Positions 36,730-44,962 of a stretch of DNA of 52,275 nt are shown here, one piece after another. The position numbers and the translations under genes are program-made. Under the pieces are notes generated by a model, which did no database searches, was not told where the DNA came from, and saw only the letters and a list, made by a program, of their open reading frames with translations. This stretch comes from Chlorobium sp. (GTDB lineage: Bacteria > Bacteroidota > Chlorobiia > Chlorobiales > Chlorobiaceae): assembly GCA_005843835.1 (NCBI GenBank), contig SZXZ01000084.1:1-52275 (forward strand), in the 5' to 3' direction. The first letter of the stretch is position 1. Each line of letters begins with the position of its first letter.

Positions 36730-37547
36730 CGCTGTCTCAGTTTATTTTCAATCCACTCCTGCCAGACACCAAGTCCCTCTCCGGTTTTTGCTGATACTTC
36801 GAACCATTCAAGATGATGATTGACACGCATAGCATTCTCCCTGCATGTGCGGACATCAAAATCAACATAGGGAAGAAGATCAATCTTGTTCAGAATACAA
36901 AGATCCGCTTCATGAAACATCGTCGGATACTTAAGCGGTTTGTCATCACCTTCTGTCACGCTTATAATCACTACTTTCAGGGCTTCACCAAGATCAAACA
37001 TGGCGGGACAAACAAGATTTCCGACATTCTCAATACAGAGGAGCGAGTTATCCTGCAGTTCAAGCGCTTTCATGGCACTATTGACCATCAAGGCGTCAAG
37101 ATGGCATCCTGAACCTGTATTAATCTGGATCACGGGCACTCCAAGGGCATGAATTCGATCTGCATCGTTCGTTGTCTGCTGATCTCCTTCTATAACAGAT
37201 ACCGGAACTTGTTGATGAAGAAGAGGTATAATTTTTTCAAGGAAAGAAGTTTTACCTGATCCGGGAGAACTTAAAAAATTAAGCGCCAAAATATTCCGCG
37301 CCTCAAAATATCCACGATTTCTTTCAGCAAGAAGATTGTTCTTCTGAAGAACATCCTGCTCGAGTGCAATGGTGCGGATTTTGCCTTTGTGGGTATGGTC
37401 GTGCTCATGAGTATGATTGTGATCGCCCTCGTGATGATGATCGGTATCTCCATGACCGGTCGCCCCGACATGAATATGATAATCAGTCATGCCGGGTTTG
37501 CGGAGAACTGCTCCGCTATCAGTTGAACAACCACAGGTATCGCACAT
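36726..37547 (-). CDS. hypB: Hydrogenase nickel incorporation GTPase HypB
   Basis: GTPase that delivers Ni to the hydrogenase large subunit. It starts at the ATG at 37547 (MCDTCGCS, the high-affinity N-terminal metal motif); a longer frame overlaps hypA. A His-rich stretch (residues 24-53, including DHHHEGDHNHTHEHDHTH) could store nickel. The P-loop is SSPGSGKTS (93-101), followed by EGDQQTTNDADRI, CIENVGNLVCPA and NKIDLLPY. The 273-residue length is normal for the His-rich form. Confidence 0.95.
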   Translation of the reverse strand: MCDTCGCSTDSGAVLRKPGMTDYHIHVGATGHGDTDHHHEGDHNHTHEHDHTHKGKIRTIALEQDVLQKNNLLAERNRGYFEARNILALNFLSSPGSGKTSFLEKIIPLLHQQVPVSVIEGDQQTTNDADRIHALGVPVIQINTGSGCHLDALMVNSAMKALELQDNSLLCIENVGNLVCPAMFDLGEALKVVIISVTEGDDKPLKYPTMFHEADLCILNKIDLLPYVDFDVRTCRENAMRVNHHLEWFEVSAKTGEGLGVWQEWIENKLRQR

Positions 37548-37552
37548 ACTTC

Positions 37553-37906
37553 TTATTCTCCTTCTTCTTCTATTGTCATTGATTGAATTAAAAATTCTTT
37601 TCCTGATACAATATTCACTCGAAGTGAACGGCATTCAGGGCACTCAGCATAATAAAAAGAAACAGGAAACCTTTTACCGCAATCACCGCACTCCCCCAAG
37701 CCTTCCGGCTCATCAATGAACAGCAATGCCTCTTCGGCAGAAGTTCCTTTCGCTGCAGCTGAAAAACAGAATTTCAACGACTGAGGTTCTATTCCTGCAA
37801 GCTTTCCAATCAATAAATCTATACTCGAAATCCTTCCATTGCCTTCTTCCAGCGCTTTTGATACCACAGTTTCAACAATTGAAAGCGCAATGCTCATTTC
37901 GTGCAT
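37553..37906 (-). CDS. hypA: Hydrogenase nickel chaperone HypA
   Basis: Binds Ni through the N-terminal MHEMS motif (His2) and passes it on with HypB. The structural zinc is held by Cys73, Cys76, Cys89 and Cys92 (CGDC...CPEC). At 117 residues it has the standard length. It is the first gene of the minus-strand hypABFCDE operon. The 37907-38080 gap to pyrB must contain divergent promoters for both. Confidence 0.95.
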   Translation of the reverse strand: MHEMSIALSIVETVVSKALEEGNGRISSIDLLIGKLAGIEPQSLKFCFSAAAKGTSAEEALLFIDEPEGLGECGDCGKRFPVSFYYAECPECRSLRVNIVSGKEFLIQSMTIEEEGE

Positions 37907-38080
37907 AAATGATTTTTTGATAAGATTCGTTCATTAATCGGATAACTGTCTATTATTAGATAATCATCCACCGTCTCAAGGAGATCCCTTTTAACTTCAT
38001 GTAAGGTAGTTTTTGATCATCAATTTTTTTGTACCTTTGATGAAAATATCTTTCTGACAAGCCACAAATGAAGGTTGAAT

Positions 38081-39022
38081 TTGAAACACCTTACTGGATT
38101 ATGCAATATTCCGGCCAGTGATATCAACAGTATACTCGACATGGCCGCTGTTTATAAACATGAGCTGACAACCACTACCCCATCTTTTAAACCTTCTCTC
38201 GCAAATAAACGCATTGCACTGGTTTTTTTTGAAAACTCAACCCGCACTCGGTTTTCCTTCGAAATTGCTGCGCGGCATCTTGGTGCCGGAACTCTTAACT
38301 TCAGTGCAGCATCAAGCAGCATCAGCAAAGGAGAAACCCTGAGTGATACTATAAAAAATCTTGAGGCAATGCAGGTTGACGCTTTTGTGCTGCGCCATCC
38401 CTCTTCAGGAGCAGCTGATCTCATAACAGGCATAACCTCGAAAGCTGTCATTAATGCTGGTGACGGATCTCACGAGCACCCTACTCAGGCCCTGCTTGAC
38501 ATGTTTACGCTTCGAGAATATTTCGGGAAAATCAAAGGGTTAAAAGTGATTATCATCGGCGATGTTCTTCACAGTCGCGTCGCCCGTTCCAACATTTATG
38601 GCCTCCTTACGACAGGTGCTGAGGTTGGGATATGCAGCCCCGTAACCCTCATGCCTCCCGATGTTTCCCGTCTGGGAGTTACCATTTTTACCGATCTTGA
38701 TAAAGCTATTGCCTGGGCGGATACTGCTATTGTGCTTCGTCTTCAACTTGAACGCGCTGCAAGCGGATACCTCCCGTCACTTGAGGAATATTCAATCAAT
38801 TATGGACTGACCGACGAACGTCTTGAACGAATACAGAAACATCTTCTGGTACTTCATCCGGGACCGATCAACAGAGAAATAGAAATATCCAACAATGTAG
38901 CAGACCGTATACAACCTCCAGGCTACTCAAGAAGCATGCTGCTTGAACAGGTGACTAACGGTGTTGCTGTCCGTATGGCGGTGCTGAATATACTTCTTGC
39001 TCAACATACCGGCATCGTGTAA
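38081..39022 (+). CDS. pyrB: Aspartate carbamoyltransferase catalytic chain
   Basis: First committed step of pyrimidine synthesis, joining carbamoyl phosphate and aspartate. Motifs are FFENSTRTRFSFE (carbamoyl phosphate site), HEHPTQALLD and HPGPINRE. I chose the TTG at 38081, giving MKHLTGLCNIP, because AAGG at 38071-38074 lies at a good distance; a TTG at 38075 would add two residues and the nearby ATG at 38068 is out of frame. At 313-315 residues it is full length. The regulatory chain gene pyrI is not adjacent. Confidence 0.93.
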   Translation: MKHLTGLCNIPASDINSILDMAAVYKHELTTTTPSFKPSLANKRIALVFFENSTRTRFSFEIAARHLGAGTLNFSAASSSISKGETLSDTIKNLEAMQVDAFVLRHPSSGAADLITGITSKAVINAGDGSHEHPTQALLDMFTLREYFGKIKGLKVIIIGDVLHSRVARSNIYGLLTTGAEVGICSPVTLMPPDVSRLGVTIFTDLDKAIAWADTAIVLRLQLERAASGYLPSLEEYSINYGLTDERLERIQKHLLVLHPGPINREIEISNNVADRIQPPGYSRSMLLEQVTNGVAVRMAVLNILLAQHTGIV

Positions 39023-39067
39023 GCTTAACTTTTCAAACAATCCTCGCAACCGCTTTTCTCTTTCGCT

Positions 39068-39943
39068 ATGAACAACGCATACCGGCATTTCAGAATCGTT
39101 TTCATTCTGACAACACTGCTTATGATCACACTTAAAGTTGCGTCGGCTGAAACGCTGCTGAACCCTACAACTAAAACCATTTTCACTCCACTTCTTGCAG
39201 ACCCAATTGAGCCAAGGGTTTCAGTGATGCCCTGGCTAAATCAACGTTTTTTGAATCTTGACATCGGAACGTCTGCTGATATTTACCAGAGTAACAGTAA
39301 AAACTTTGCAGTGGGTGTTGATTTTGGAACATGGTCACTGCTGCGCAGGAGTGAAGATTTCAAGTTTCCTGTTGATGCGGTTGATTATCTGTTTGGTATT
39401 AATACAAGCTGGAAAAAAACAATAAGTTACGGGCCCCTGCCTTTTGACGAATTAAGCGGTAGAATCCGTATCAGTCATATCTCCGCTCATTTTGAGGATG
39501 GCCACTATTTATCGGATGGCAGCGGATGGATCCCTGAAGCCGGTGGACCAACTATCCCCTTTACCTACAGCCGGGAATTCTTGGACCTTGTTTTAGCACT
39601 GAGCTCTCCTGGTCACAGAATCTATGCAGGTTATCAGTATATCTACCATACTATCCCCGGTGGTATCAATCCTAACTCTTTCCATGCCGGTGCTGAGCTT
39701 TCAGCTCCGGGGAACACCTATCTTGCTGCGGATGTAAAACTGCTGCCAATCTGGCAGTCATCGCTCCTGGATACAAAATGTTACAGAGGGACATGGAACC
39801 TTCAGGCTGGCATGCGACTCAACTCAATAGGTCTTGAGAGAGTGAGGATAGCATGCAACTATTTTACAGGGATAAGCATGCACGGCATGTATTTTTACCG
39901 CCCGGAAAGTTATACCACTTTAGGGCTGATTATGGAACTCTGA
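39068..39943 (+). CDS. Outer-membrane DUF1207-like protein
   Basis: A 291-residue exported protein with an N-terminal signal peptide (hydrophobic 10-24, cleavage near ASA-E). The mature start contains FTPLLADPIEPRVSV, which resembles the DUF1207 family. Alternating hydrophobic and aromatic segments (FAVGVDFGTWSLL, RIYAGYQYIYH, TYLAADVKLLPIW) suggest a beta barrel. The function is unknown. Confidence 0.65.
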   Translation: MNNAYRHFRIVFILTTLLMITLKVASAETLLNPTTKTIFTPLLADPIEPRVSVMPWLNQRFLNLDIGTSADIYQSNSKNFAVGVDFGTWSLLRRSEDFKFPVDAVDYLFGINTSWKKTISYGPLPFDELSGRIRISHISAHFEDGHYLSDGSGWIPEAGGPTIPFTYSREFLDLVLALSSPGHRIYAGYQYIYHTIPGGINPNSFHAGAELSAPGNTYLAADVKLLPIWQSSLLDTKCYRGTWNLQAGMRLNSIGLERVRIACNYFTGISMHGMYFYRPESYTTLGLIMEL

Positions 39944-39995
39944 ACTGCAGTTTTACCAAAACCTATCGTGCATGCCGCTCCATAGGGAGCTGGGA

Positions 39996-40502
39996 TTACA
40001 GCAGTGAATCGAAAAACTCAGGAACAGTATATTCAAGCTCTTCGGGAGGTTGTGCAAGAATGTATTTCGACAGGAAAGGCGGATAGAGGTTATATTGATC
40101 AAGTTCGGAAAGAGGAAGCCAGCTTACCTTAAGTATGACCTGCTGGTCGTCGGGATATTCCGGGTCTTTGCCCGTTATCATTTCGCCTCCGGTTACTGTA
40201 CAGAAAAAGCCGAGTGATACAGAGTGATGAATGCTGCCCTGCTCCTGTACTCCAGGATAGGGATAGAGCAGTTCCTTTATAAACAGCAGGGTACCAACCT
40301 GACACTCAAGACCTGTTTCTTCCATCATTTCCCTTTTTACCGCTTCATTAAGTGTTTCACCTCGCTCAACCACCCCGCCAGGAAGAATCCAGTAACTTGG
40401 GGGAAGTTGTGGGTCCTGGGGAGCAAAACTCTTGTGCTCAATGAGAAGGACCTGACCATTTTTTATACATAACGCGCTGACTCGTAATCTGACCTGAGAC
40501 AT
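39996..40502 (-). CDS. Nudix hydrolase
   Basis: A 168-residue pyrophosphohydrolase with a Nudix box GGVVERGETLNEAVKREMMEETGLE (about residues 42-66), which holds the metal-binding EExxEE core. Substrates cannot be named from the sequence; nucleoside diphosphate derivatives are most common. It is a single gene on the minus strand, converging with the DUF1207-like gene. Confidence 0.88.
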   Translation of the reverse strand: MSQVRLRVSALCIKNGQVLLIEHKSFAPQDPQLPPSYWILPGGVVERGETLNEAVKREMMEETGLECQVGTLLFIKELLYPYPGVQEQGSIHHSVSLGFFCTVTGGEMITGKDPEYPDDQQVILKVSWLPLSELDQYNLYPPFLSKYILAQPPEELEYTVPEFFDSLL

Positions 40503-40928
40503 GATGTAGTAGAAATTATATTAAAAAAGCAGGTGTTTCGAACTGTAATATTTTACGGTATTGACCATTGACCAAATACATTCGCACATGGGCAAGGAAG
40601 ATGAATACTGAAGAAATCATTATTACCAAGGATACAAGATAATCTCTTATATTAATAACAATTACCTGTCACTTCTTGCTGTTAGACTGTAACCACTCAA
40701 AAGAACTTCATAACGACGGAATGCTTATAGGGAGAAGGTGCATAAAGGGAATAAAAATCAATCTTTACCAAGTCTAGAAAAGTCACATTTGGTCTTTTCA
40801 TGCTATTTTTATTACATTTAACGATATTGTAACAATGTACGTTCTTTTTCGAGCCGTTCCGAGCCATACGATTTGGGCTGGAACTTTTGTTTCTTGTTCA
40901 CACACACACAAACTAACGGAGAACACAC
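40503..40928. other. 426-bp region upstream of the porin gene
   Basis: No gene is supported. It contains a tandem TTGACCA repeat at 40561-40574, the 12-mer TTTAACGATATT at 40817-40828 (also found at 42207-42218), a short (CA)6 tract at 40899-40910 and a leader ACGGAGAACACAC just before the ATG. It probably holds the porin promoter and a long 5' leader. Confidence 0.5.
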
Positions 40929-42080
40929 ATGAAAAAAATGCTATCGCTTGCTGCAATGTTTGCAGTACTGTCATACGCATCACCGGCATCTGCTGAACTG
41001 AATTTCAGTGGAGACGCTTCAGTCCGTATGAGAAATTGGGGCGGAACTGGAGGAGAACTTAATCCTGCCACATCTAACAAAGATAACGTTGCCTGGCAGT
41101 ATCGTATCCGCCTGAATGCCGCTGCCGACCTTGGAGACGGTTATTTCTTTAAAGCTATGGCCACAAACGAAACTGAAAAAACCGGTGGATGGCAGACTGT
41201 GGGTTATGGAAATGGAGAGGTTTATAACCTTCAGGTCTCACAGTTCTATTTTGGCCATGCTACTGCATGTGACAGTTACGCTATTGGTCGTCTACCTCTC
41301 AATTCTTTTAATAACCCTGTCTTTGATCTGACACTATACCCTCAGCAACCTTTTGACATTCCGGTAGCCACGATCAATTTCGACCGTGTATACGGTGCAA
41401 ACTATGGAGTAAAAGTAGGCGGTGGTGACTTGAAAGCAACTGTTGTCGTACTTGATAACAACGCAGGAAGTGACACAGCATTCAATGGTGATGGCCTTAT
41501 GAACGATGGATATGGCTTGCTAGCAAGCTATAAATTCAATATTGGGGATGTTACCCTTGATCCACAGGTACTTACCATTCTGACAAAATCAGATGTATGG
41601 AACCAAACCCCAACACCGATCCACCAAGGGTTCAGACCATATTCATTTGGAACAAACCTGAGTGCGCCTATCGGTGGCATTAAATTTACAGCAAGCTGTT
41701 TTTATACAAGAGGTAGTGGCACAACACCTTCCGGTGCTGCAACTGGTAACACACCTTATGTCGCGAATTCACTTGCTGGCGCAAAAATTGATTACTTCGG
41801 TGATCTCTTTAGGATTAAAGGTGAATACGGTCCATTCATGGCTTGGTATGATTACAACCAGACCACTGATAAATCAACCGATTTAGCTGCATCACATGTA
41901 TATACCAACCAGTTTGTATGGGCACAGTACAAAATCAATATTCATGAGTCAGCTAAAGGTAACTTTACTATTCAGCCAACGTTTCGTTACCTGACAACTA
42001 AAGATCACAATAATTCTCTTTCAACCGATACAAACGGCGGTCGTCTTCGTTCAGAACTCTGGGCTACAGTGACCTTCTAA
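40929..42080 (+). CDS. Porin-like outer-membrane beta-barrel protein
   Basis: A 383-residue exported protein. A signal peptide covers residues 1-22 (MKKMLSLAAMFAVLSYASPASA|E). The mature protein has many alternating strands (VAWQYRIRLNAAADLGDGYFFKAMA, NYGVKVGGGDLKATVVVLD) and ends in Phe (WATVTF), the barrel-assembly signature. It is probably a general or substrate-specific porin. It has its own promoter region and a strong terminator, so it is monocistronic. Its leader resembles that of nifI1. Confidence 0.8.
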   Translation: MKKMLSLAAMFAVLSYASPASAELNFSGDASVRMRNWGGTGGELNPATSNKDNVAWQYRIRLNAAADLGDGYFFKAMATNETEKTGGWQTVGYGNGEVYNLQVSQFYFGHATACDSYAIGRLPLNSFNNPVFDLTLYPQQPFDIPVATINFDRVYGANYGVKVGGGDLKATVVVLDNNAGSDTAFNGDGLMNDGYGLLASYKFNIGDVTLDPQVLTILTKSDVWNQTPTPIHQGFRPYSFGTNLSAPIGGIKFTASCFYTRGSGTTPSGAATGNTPYVANSLAGAKIDYFGDLFRIKGEYGPFMAWYDYNQTTDKSTDLAASHVYTNQFVWAQYKINIHESAKGNFTIQPTFRYLTTKDHNNSLSTDTNGGRLRSELWATVTF

Positions 42081-42097
42081 ATCACAGATTACCTGTT

Positions 42098-42128
42098 AAA
42101 AAGCCGCAGGCAACTGCGGCTTTTTTTT
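42098..42128 (+). terminator. Intrinsic terminator after the porin gene
   Basis: AAAAAGCCGCAG (42098-42109), a GCAA tetraloop, and CTGCGGCTTTTT (42114-42125), then more T. It is a textbook Rho-independent terminator. Confidence 0.92.
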
Positions 42129-42500
42129 ACTTTTACATTTGTTTCTGCTCATACATTATCTTCGTGAGCATTATTCTTGAAATCTAACAATTGTTACTTC
42201 AGGAATTTTAACGATATTAGAGGAAGCCAACCGTAACAGCGCGAATAAAAAAACATTAACTAACGGCACGAAACGGCTTCTTTACTTTTTCCTTTACATT
42301 TTTTTCGGCATACAAATAAGAGACAATCCACGTAAAAAGGGTTTTTGTTTCCTGTAAAACTGAGAGTCTGCAAGTTTTTTACCAGCAAAATGTAGACTTT
42401 TTTGTTGAATACCGTAATTACTACCCATGCATTGGGCAGTATTGGGATGAATCGTTTTTAACCTGCATTATTTTAATAACTAAACAACAACAGCGGTACT
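42129..42500. other. 372-bp region upstream of usp
   Basis: No gene is seen. It holds the 12-bp palindrome TAACAATTGTTA (42185-42196), identical to the core of the palindrome at 13578-13591, and the 12-mer TTTAACGATATT (42207-42218) shared with the porin upstream region. These probably mark a regulated promoter for usp and the transporter. Confidence 0.45.
42185..42196. promoter_or_regulatory. Perfect 12-bp palindrome, second copy
   Basis: TAACAATTGTTA is fully self-complementary and matches the core of the palindrome ahead of the poly-Cys leader. It lies about 305 bases before the usp start. A role as an operator is inferred only. Confidence 0.35.
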
Positions 42501-42938
42501 ATGATTACCATTAAAAAAATCATTTGCCCGGTTGATTTCTCGGGTTTGTCGCGCAAAGCGCTGCAATACGCCAACGAATTTGCAAGACTCTCCGGTGGAG
42601 AGGTCTTTCTTGTCGGCGTTATCGAGAATGATCCAACTATCAATTATTCACACGGACTTGAAAAAGAACGTGCAGATGCTGAAAAACAACTCAGCGTTTT
42701 AATCGAAGAAGAGAAAATGGCGGGTATTGTTGCTGATTATGTGATTTATGAAGGTTTTGCCGAAGAGTGCATTCTTGACTATGCCAAACGGCAGGAAGCT
42801 GATGTCATTATAATGGGTTCACATGGTCGCCGCGGCCTGAAACGGATGATACTCGGCAGCGTTGCTGAACATGTGATACGCCGTGCTCCATGTCCTGTTC
42901 TTGTGGTCAAGGAGAATGAGCATGAGTTTATCAAATAA
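42501..42938 (+). CDS. Universal stress protein (UspA family)
   Basis: A 145-residue Usp-fold protein. It begins ITIKKIICPVDFSGLSRKALQYA and ends with the ATP-binding motif GSHGRRGLKRMILGSVAEHVIRRAPCPVLVVK (G-2x-G-9x-GS). It is placed 66 bases before an MFS transporter, a common pairing in which Usp may modulate transport or respond to energy state. Confidence 0.92.
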   Translation: MITIKKIICPVDFSGLSRKALQYANEFARLSGGEVFLVGVIENDPTINYSHGLEKERADAEKQLSVLIEEEKMAGIVADYVIYEGFAEECILDYAKRQEADVIIMGSHGRRGLKRMILGSVAEHVIRRAPCPVLVVKENEHEFIK

Positions 42939-43004
42939 ATGCCTGTGAAGAAGATTCGGGCAAGCAGTTCAATTCAATTTTTTTAACAATCTAAGAAAAC
43001 TTTT

Positions 43005-44579
43005 ATGGCACAAAATGTCAGAAACGTTTCCCCAACCGAAGAGGTGACCAGTACCCGGAGGGTTATTGCCGCGTCATCGGTAGGAACGCTTATCGAGTGG
43101 TATGACTTTTATATTTTCGGAAGTCTTGCGAAAATTATTTCAGAACAGTTTTTCCCGAAGGACAACCCGACAGCCGCACTGCTTGCTACATTGGCAACAT
43201 TTGCCGCAGGTTTTGTAATCCGTCCTTTTGGTGCACTTTTCTTCGGTCGTCTTGGTGATCTTATCGGCCGTAAATACACTTTTCTCGTTACTCTGGTTAT
43301 CATGGGCGGCTCCACGTTCGCCATCGGTCTTGTTCCCGGCTATAAAACCATTGGGTTTTTTGCACCGGCGATTGTCTTTATCTTACGACTGCTTCAAGGT
43401 CTTGCTCTTGGAGGTGAGTATGGCGGCGCTGCAACCTATGTGGCTGAGCATTCACCAGCGGGTAAACGGGGCTTCTGGACCAGTTTTATCCAGACAACGG
43501 CAACTTTTGGCTTGTTCCTTTCGCTTGGAGTTATTCTTATTGTTCGTCAGACGCTTGGTGTTGAAACATTTTCTGATTGGGGATGGCGTATTCCTTTCAT
43601 CCTTTCAGCGTTCCTTGTGGCAGTTTCGGTCTTCATCCGTATGAGAATGTCGGAATCTCCGCTGTTTGTCAAAATGAAGAAGGAAGGCAAAACATCTGCC
43701 AACCCTCTTGCTGAAAGCTTTAAGGAAAAAGACAACCTGAAAATGGTTCTTATTGCTTTGCTTGGTGCAACAGCTGGTCAGGGTGTTGTCTGGTACACTG
43801 GTCAGTTCTATGCGCTTTCATTTTTGCAGAACGCATGTAACATTGAGTTTGTACAGAGCAACCTGATCATTTCGATTGCCCTGCTTTTAGGAACACCGTT
43901 CTTTATTCTCTTTGGTTCACTTTCCGATAAAATTGGCCGCAAGTACATTATGATGGCAGGTATGCTTATTGCCGTCATCGCCTATCGTCCGATATACACG
44001 GTCATGTACAACGAGGCAAACCTTAAGAATAAGGTTGAGATTGTGGAAAAGAAAGAGGTTAAAGTGAAAAATACCATGAAAGGTGCTGACTCACTTATTA
44101 CCACCATTACAACGAAGGCATTTACTGACGGAACAACGTTTAAGGAAACTGTAAAAGCCAAATTCCCGGTTGATCCAGCTCTTAAAGCCGCCCTTCCGAA
44201 AGACAAGCTGAAACCTGAAACCAAAAAGGAAGTAACGCTTCCTCAGAACCTGTATTACAAAATGATCGGCCTTGTCTTTATTCAGGTAATTTTTGTTACC
44301 ATGGTTTACGGACCGATTGCAGCGTTCCTTGTTGAAATTTTCCCGACCCGTATCCGTTATACCTCGATGTCTTTGCCGTATCATATCGGTAACGGCGTAT
44401 TCGGTGGTCTGGTCCCGCTTATTTCAACTCGACTTGTTGAAGCAACACGTCCGGGCCCAGGTCTGCCTCCAGCTGATCCACTTGCCGGCCTGTGGTACCC
44501 GATATTAATTGCCGGTGTAAGTTTCGTCATTGGATCGCTATACATATCCAACAAGACCAATAACCTGGACGTTGAGTAA
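43005..44579 (+). CDS. MHS-family MFS transporter with an inserted soluble loop
   Basis: A 524-residue symporter of the metabolite:H+ symporter group (ProP/KgtP/ShiA-like). Motifs are GTLIEWYDFYIFG, GRLGDLIGRKYT (the MFS loop 2-3 motif), LRLLQGLALGGEYGGAATYVAEH and GSLSDKIGRKY. An insertion of about 80 mainly charged residues (338-417, rich in Lys and Thr) interrupts the usual helix 9-10 connection. The substrate is unknown; KgtP relatives carry 2-oxoglutarate, which would be interesting beside sucAB in the same window, but sequence alone does not settle it. Confidence 0.88.
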   Translation: MAQNVRNVSPTEEVTSTRRVIAASSVGTLIEWYDFYIFGSLAKIISEQFFPKDNPTAALLATLATFAAGFVIRPFGALFFGRLGDLIGRKYTFLVTLVIMGGSTFAIGLVPGYKTIGFFAPAIVFILRLLQGLALGGEYGGAATYVAEHSPAGKRGFWTSFIQTTATFGLFLSLGVILIVRQTLGVETFSDWGWRIPFILSAFLVAVSVFIRMRMSESPLFVKMKKEGKTSANPLAESFKEKDNLKMVLIALLGATAGQGVVWYTGQFYALSFLQNACNIEFVQSNLIISIALLLGTPFFILFGSLSDKIGRKYIMMAGMLIAVIAYRPIYTVMYNEANLKNKVEIVEKKEVKVKNTMKGADSLITTITTKAFTDGTTFKETVKAKFPVDPALKAALPKDKLKPETKKEVTLPQNLYYKMIGLVFIQVIFVTMVYGPIAAFLVEIFPTRIRYTSMSLPYHIGNGVFGGLVPLISTRLVEATRPGPGLPPADPLAGLWYPILIAGVSFVIGSLYISNKTNNLDVE

Positions 44580-44606
44580 CCAAGAACTTTTTAAATCAAT
44601 GTAATT

Positions 44607-44840
44607 ATGTCAGCAATAAAAAGGATTTTCGGGCTTCTCTGGGCACTCATGGGTGTCGGGATAGTCCCTCTGGTTATAAAGCAGGCAATGAAGGAGATTG
44701 CAGCAAAACCCAGTGAAGAAAACTGGATTTTCTGGTCTATTGTTATTGTCGTGCTTATGCCGATTATCGCATTCAGCCTTATTACTTTCGGTGTTTTTGC
44801 ACTGAAAGGGGAATACGATACTCTTGAAGACATCCAATAA
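44607..44840 (+). CDS. Small two-helix membrane protein (DUF6814-like)
   Basis: A 77-residue protein with two hydrophobic segments (about 9-24 and 42-65) and a conserved-looking end, FGVFALKGEYDTLED. It resembles small membrane proteins often found directly after MHS transporters (DUF6814, from memory). It lies 27 bases downstream of the transporter and is probably a transporter accessory. A terminator follows. Confidence 0.65.
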   Translation: MSAIKRIFGLLWALMGVGIVPLVIKQAMKEIAAKPSEENWIFWSIVIVVLMPIIAFSLITFGVFALKGEYDTLEDIQ

Positions 44841-44861
44841 CTTCGACCTGTTCTTTTTTTC

Positions 44862-44900
44862 AAGGGAAAGCTGCATAAAGAATGCGGCTTTCCCTTTTTT
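44862..44900 (+). terminator. Intrinsic terminator before uvrC
   Basis: AAGGGAAAGCTGCAT (44862-44876) pairs with ATGCGGCTTTCCCTT (44882-44896), with one T-G wobble and a 5-base loop, followed by T. It ends the usp-MFS-small protein transcript. A longer uvrC frame starting inside it is therefore unlikely. Confidence 0.9.
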
Positions 44901-44962
44901 TGTTTATTGTTTTTCGGTACCCTAAAACAGTAATAAAGAAAAGAATTCAACTGAAGCTACCT

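Noticed and set aside
40899..40910. (CA)6 tract ahead of the porin as a phase-variation repeat
   Set aside because: Six units is short, it lies in the untranslated leader, and there is no second copy or frame dependence.
44882..44962. Extended N-terminus of uvrC
   Set aside because: The extra codons lie inside the terminator hairpin 44862-44900 and add a hydrophobic stretch not found in UvrC.
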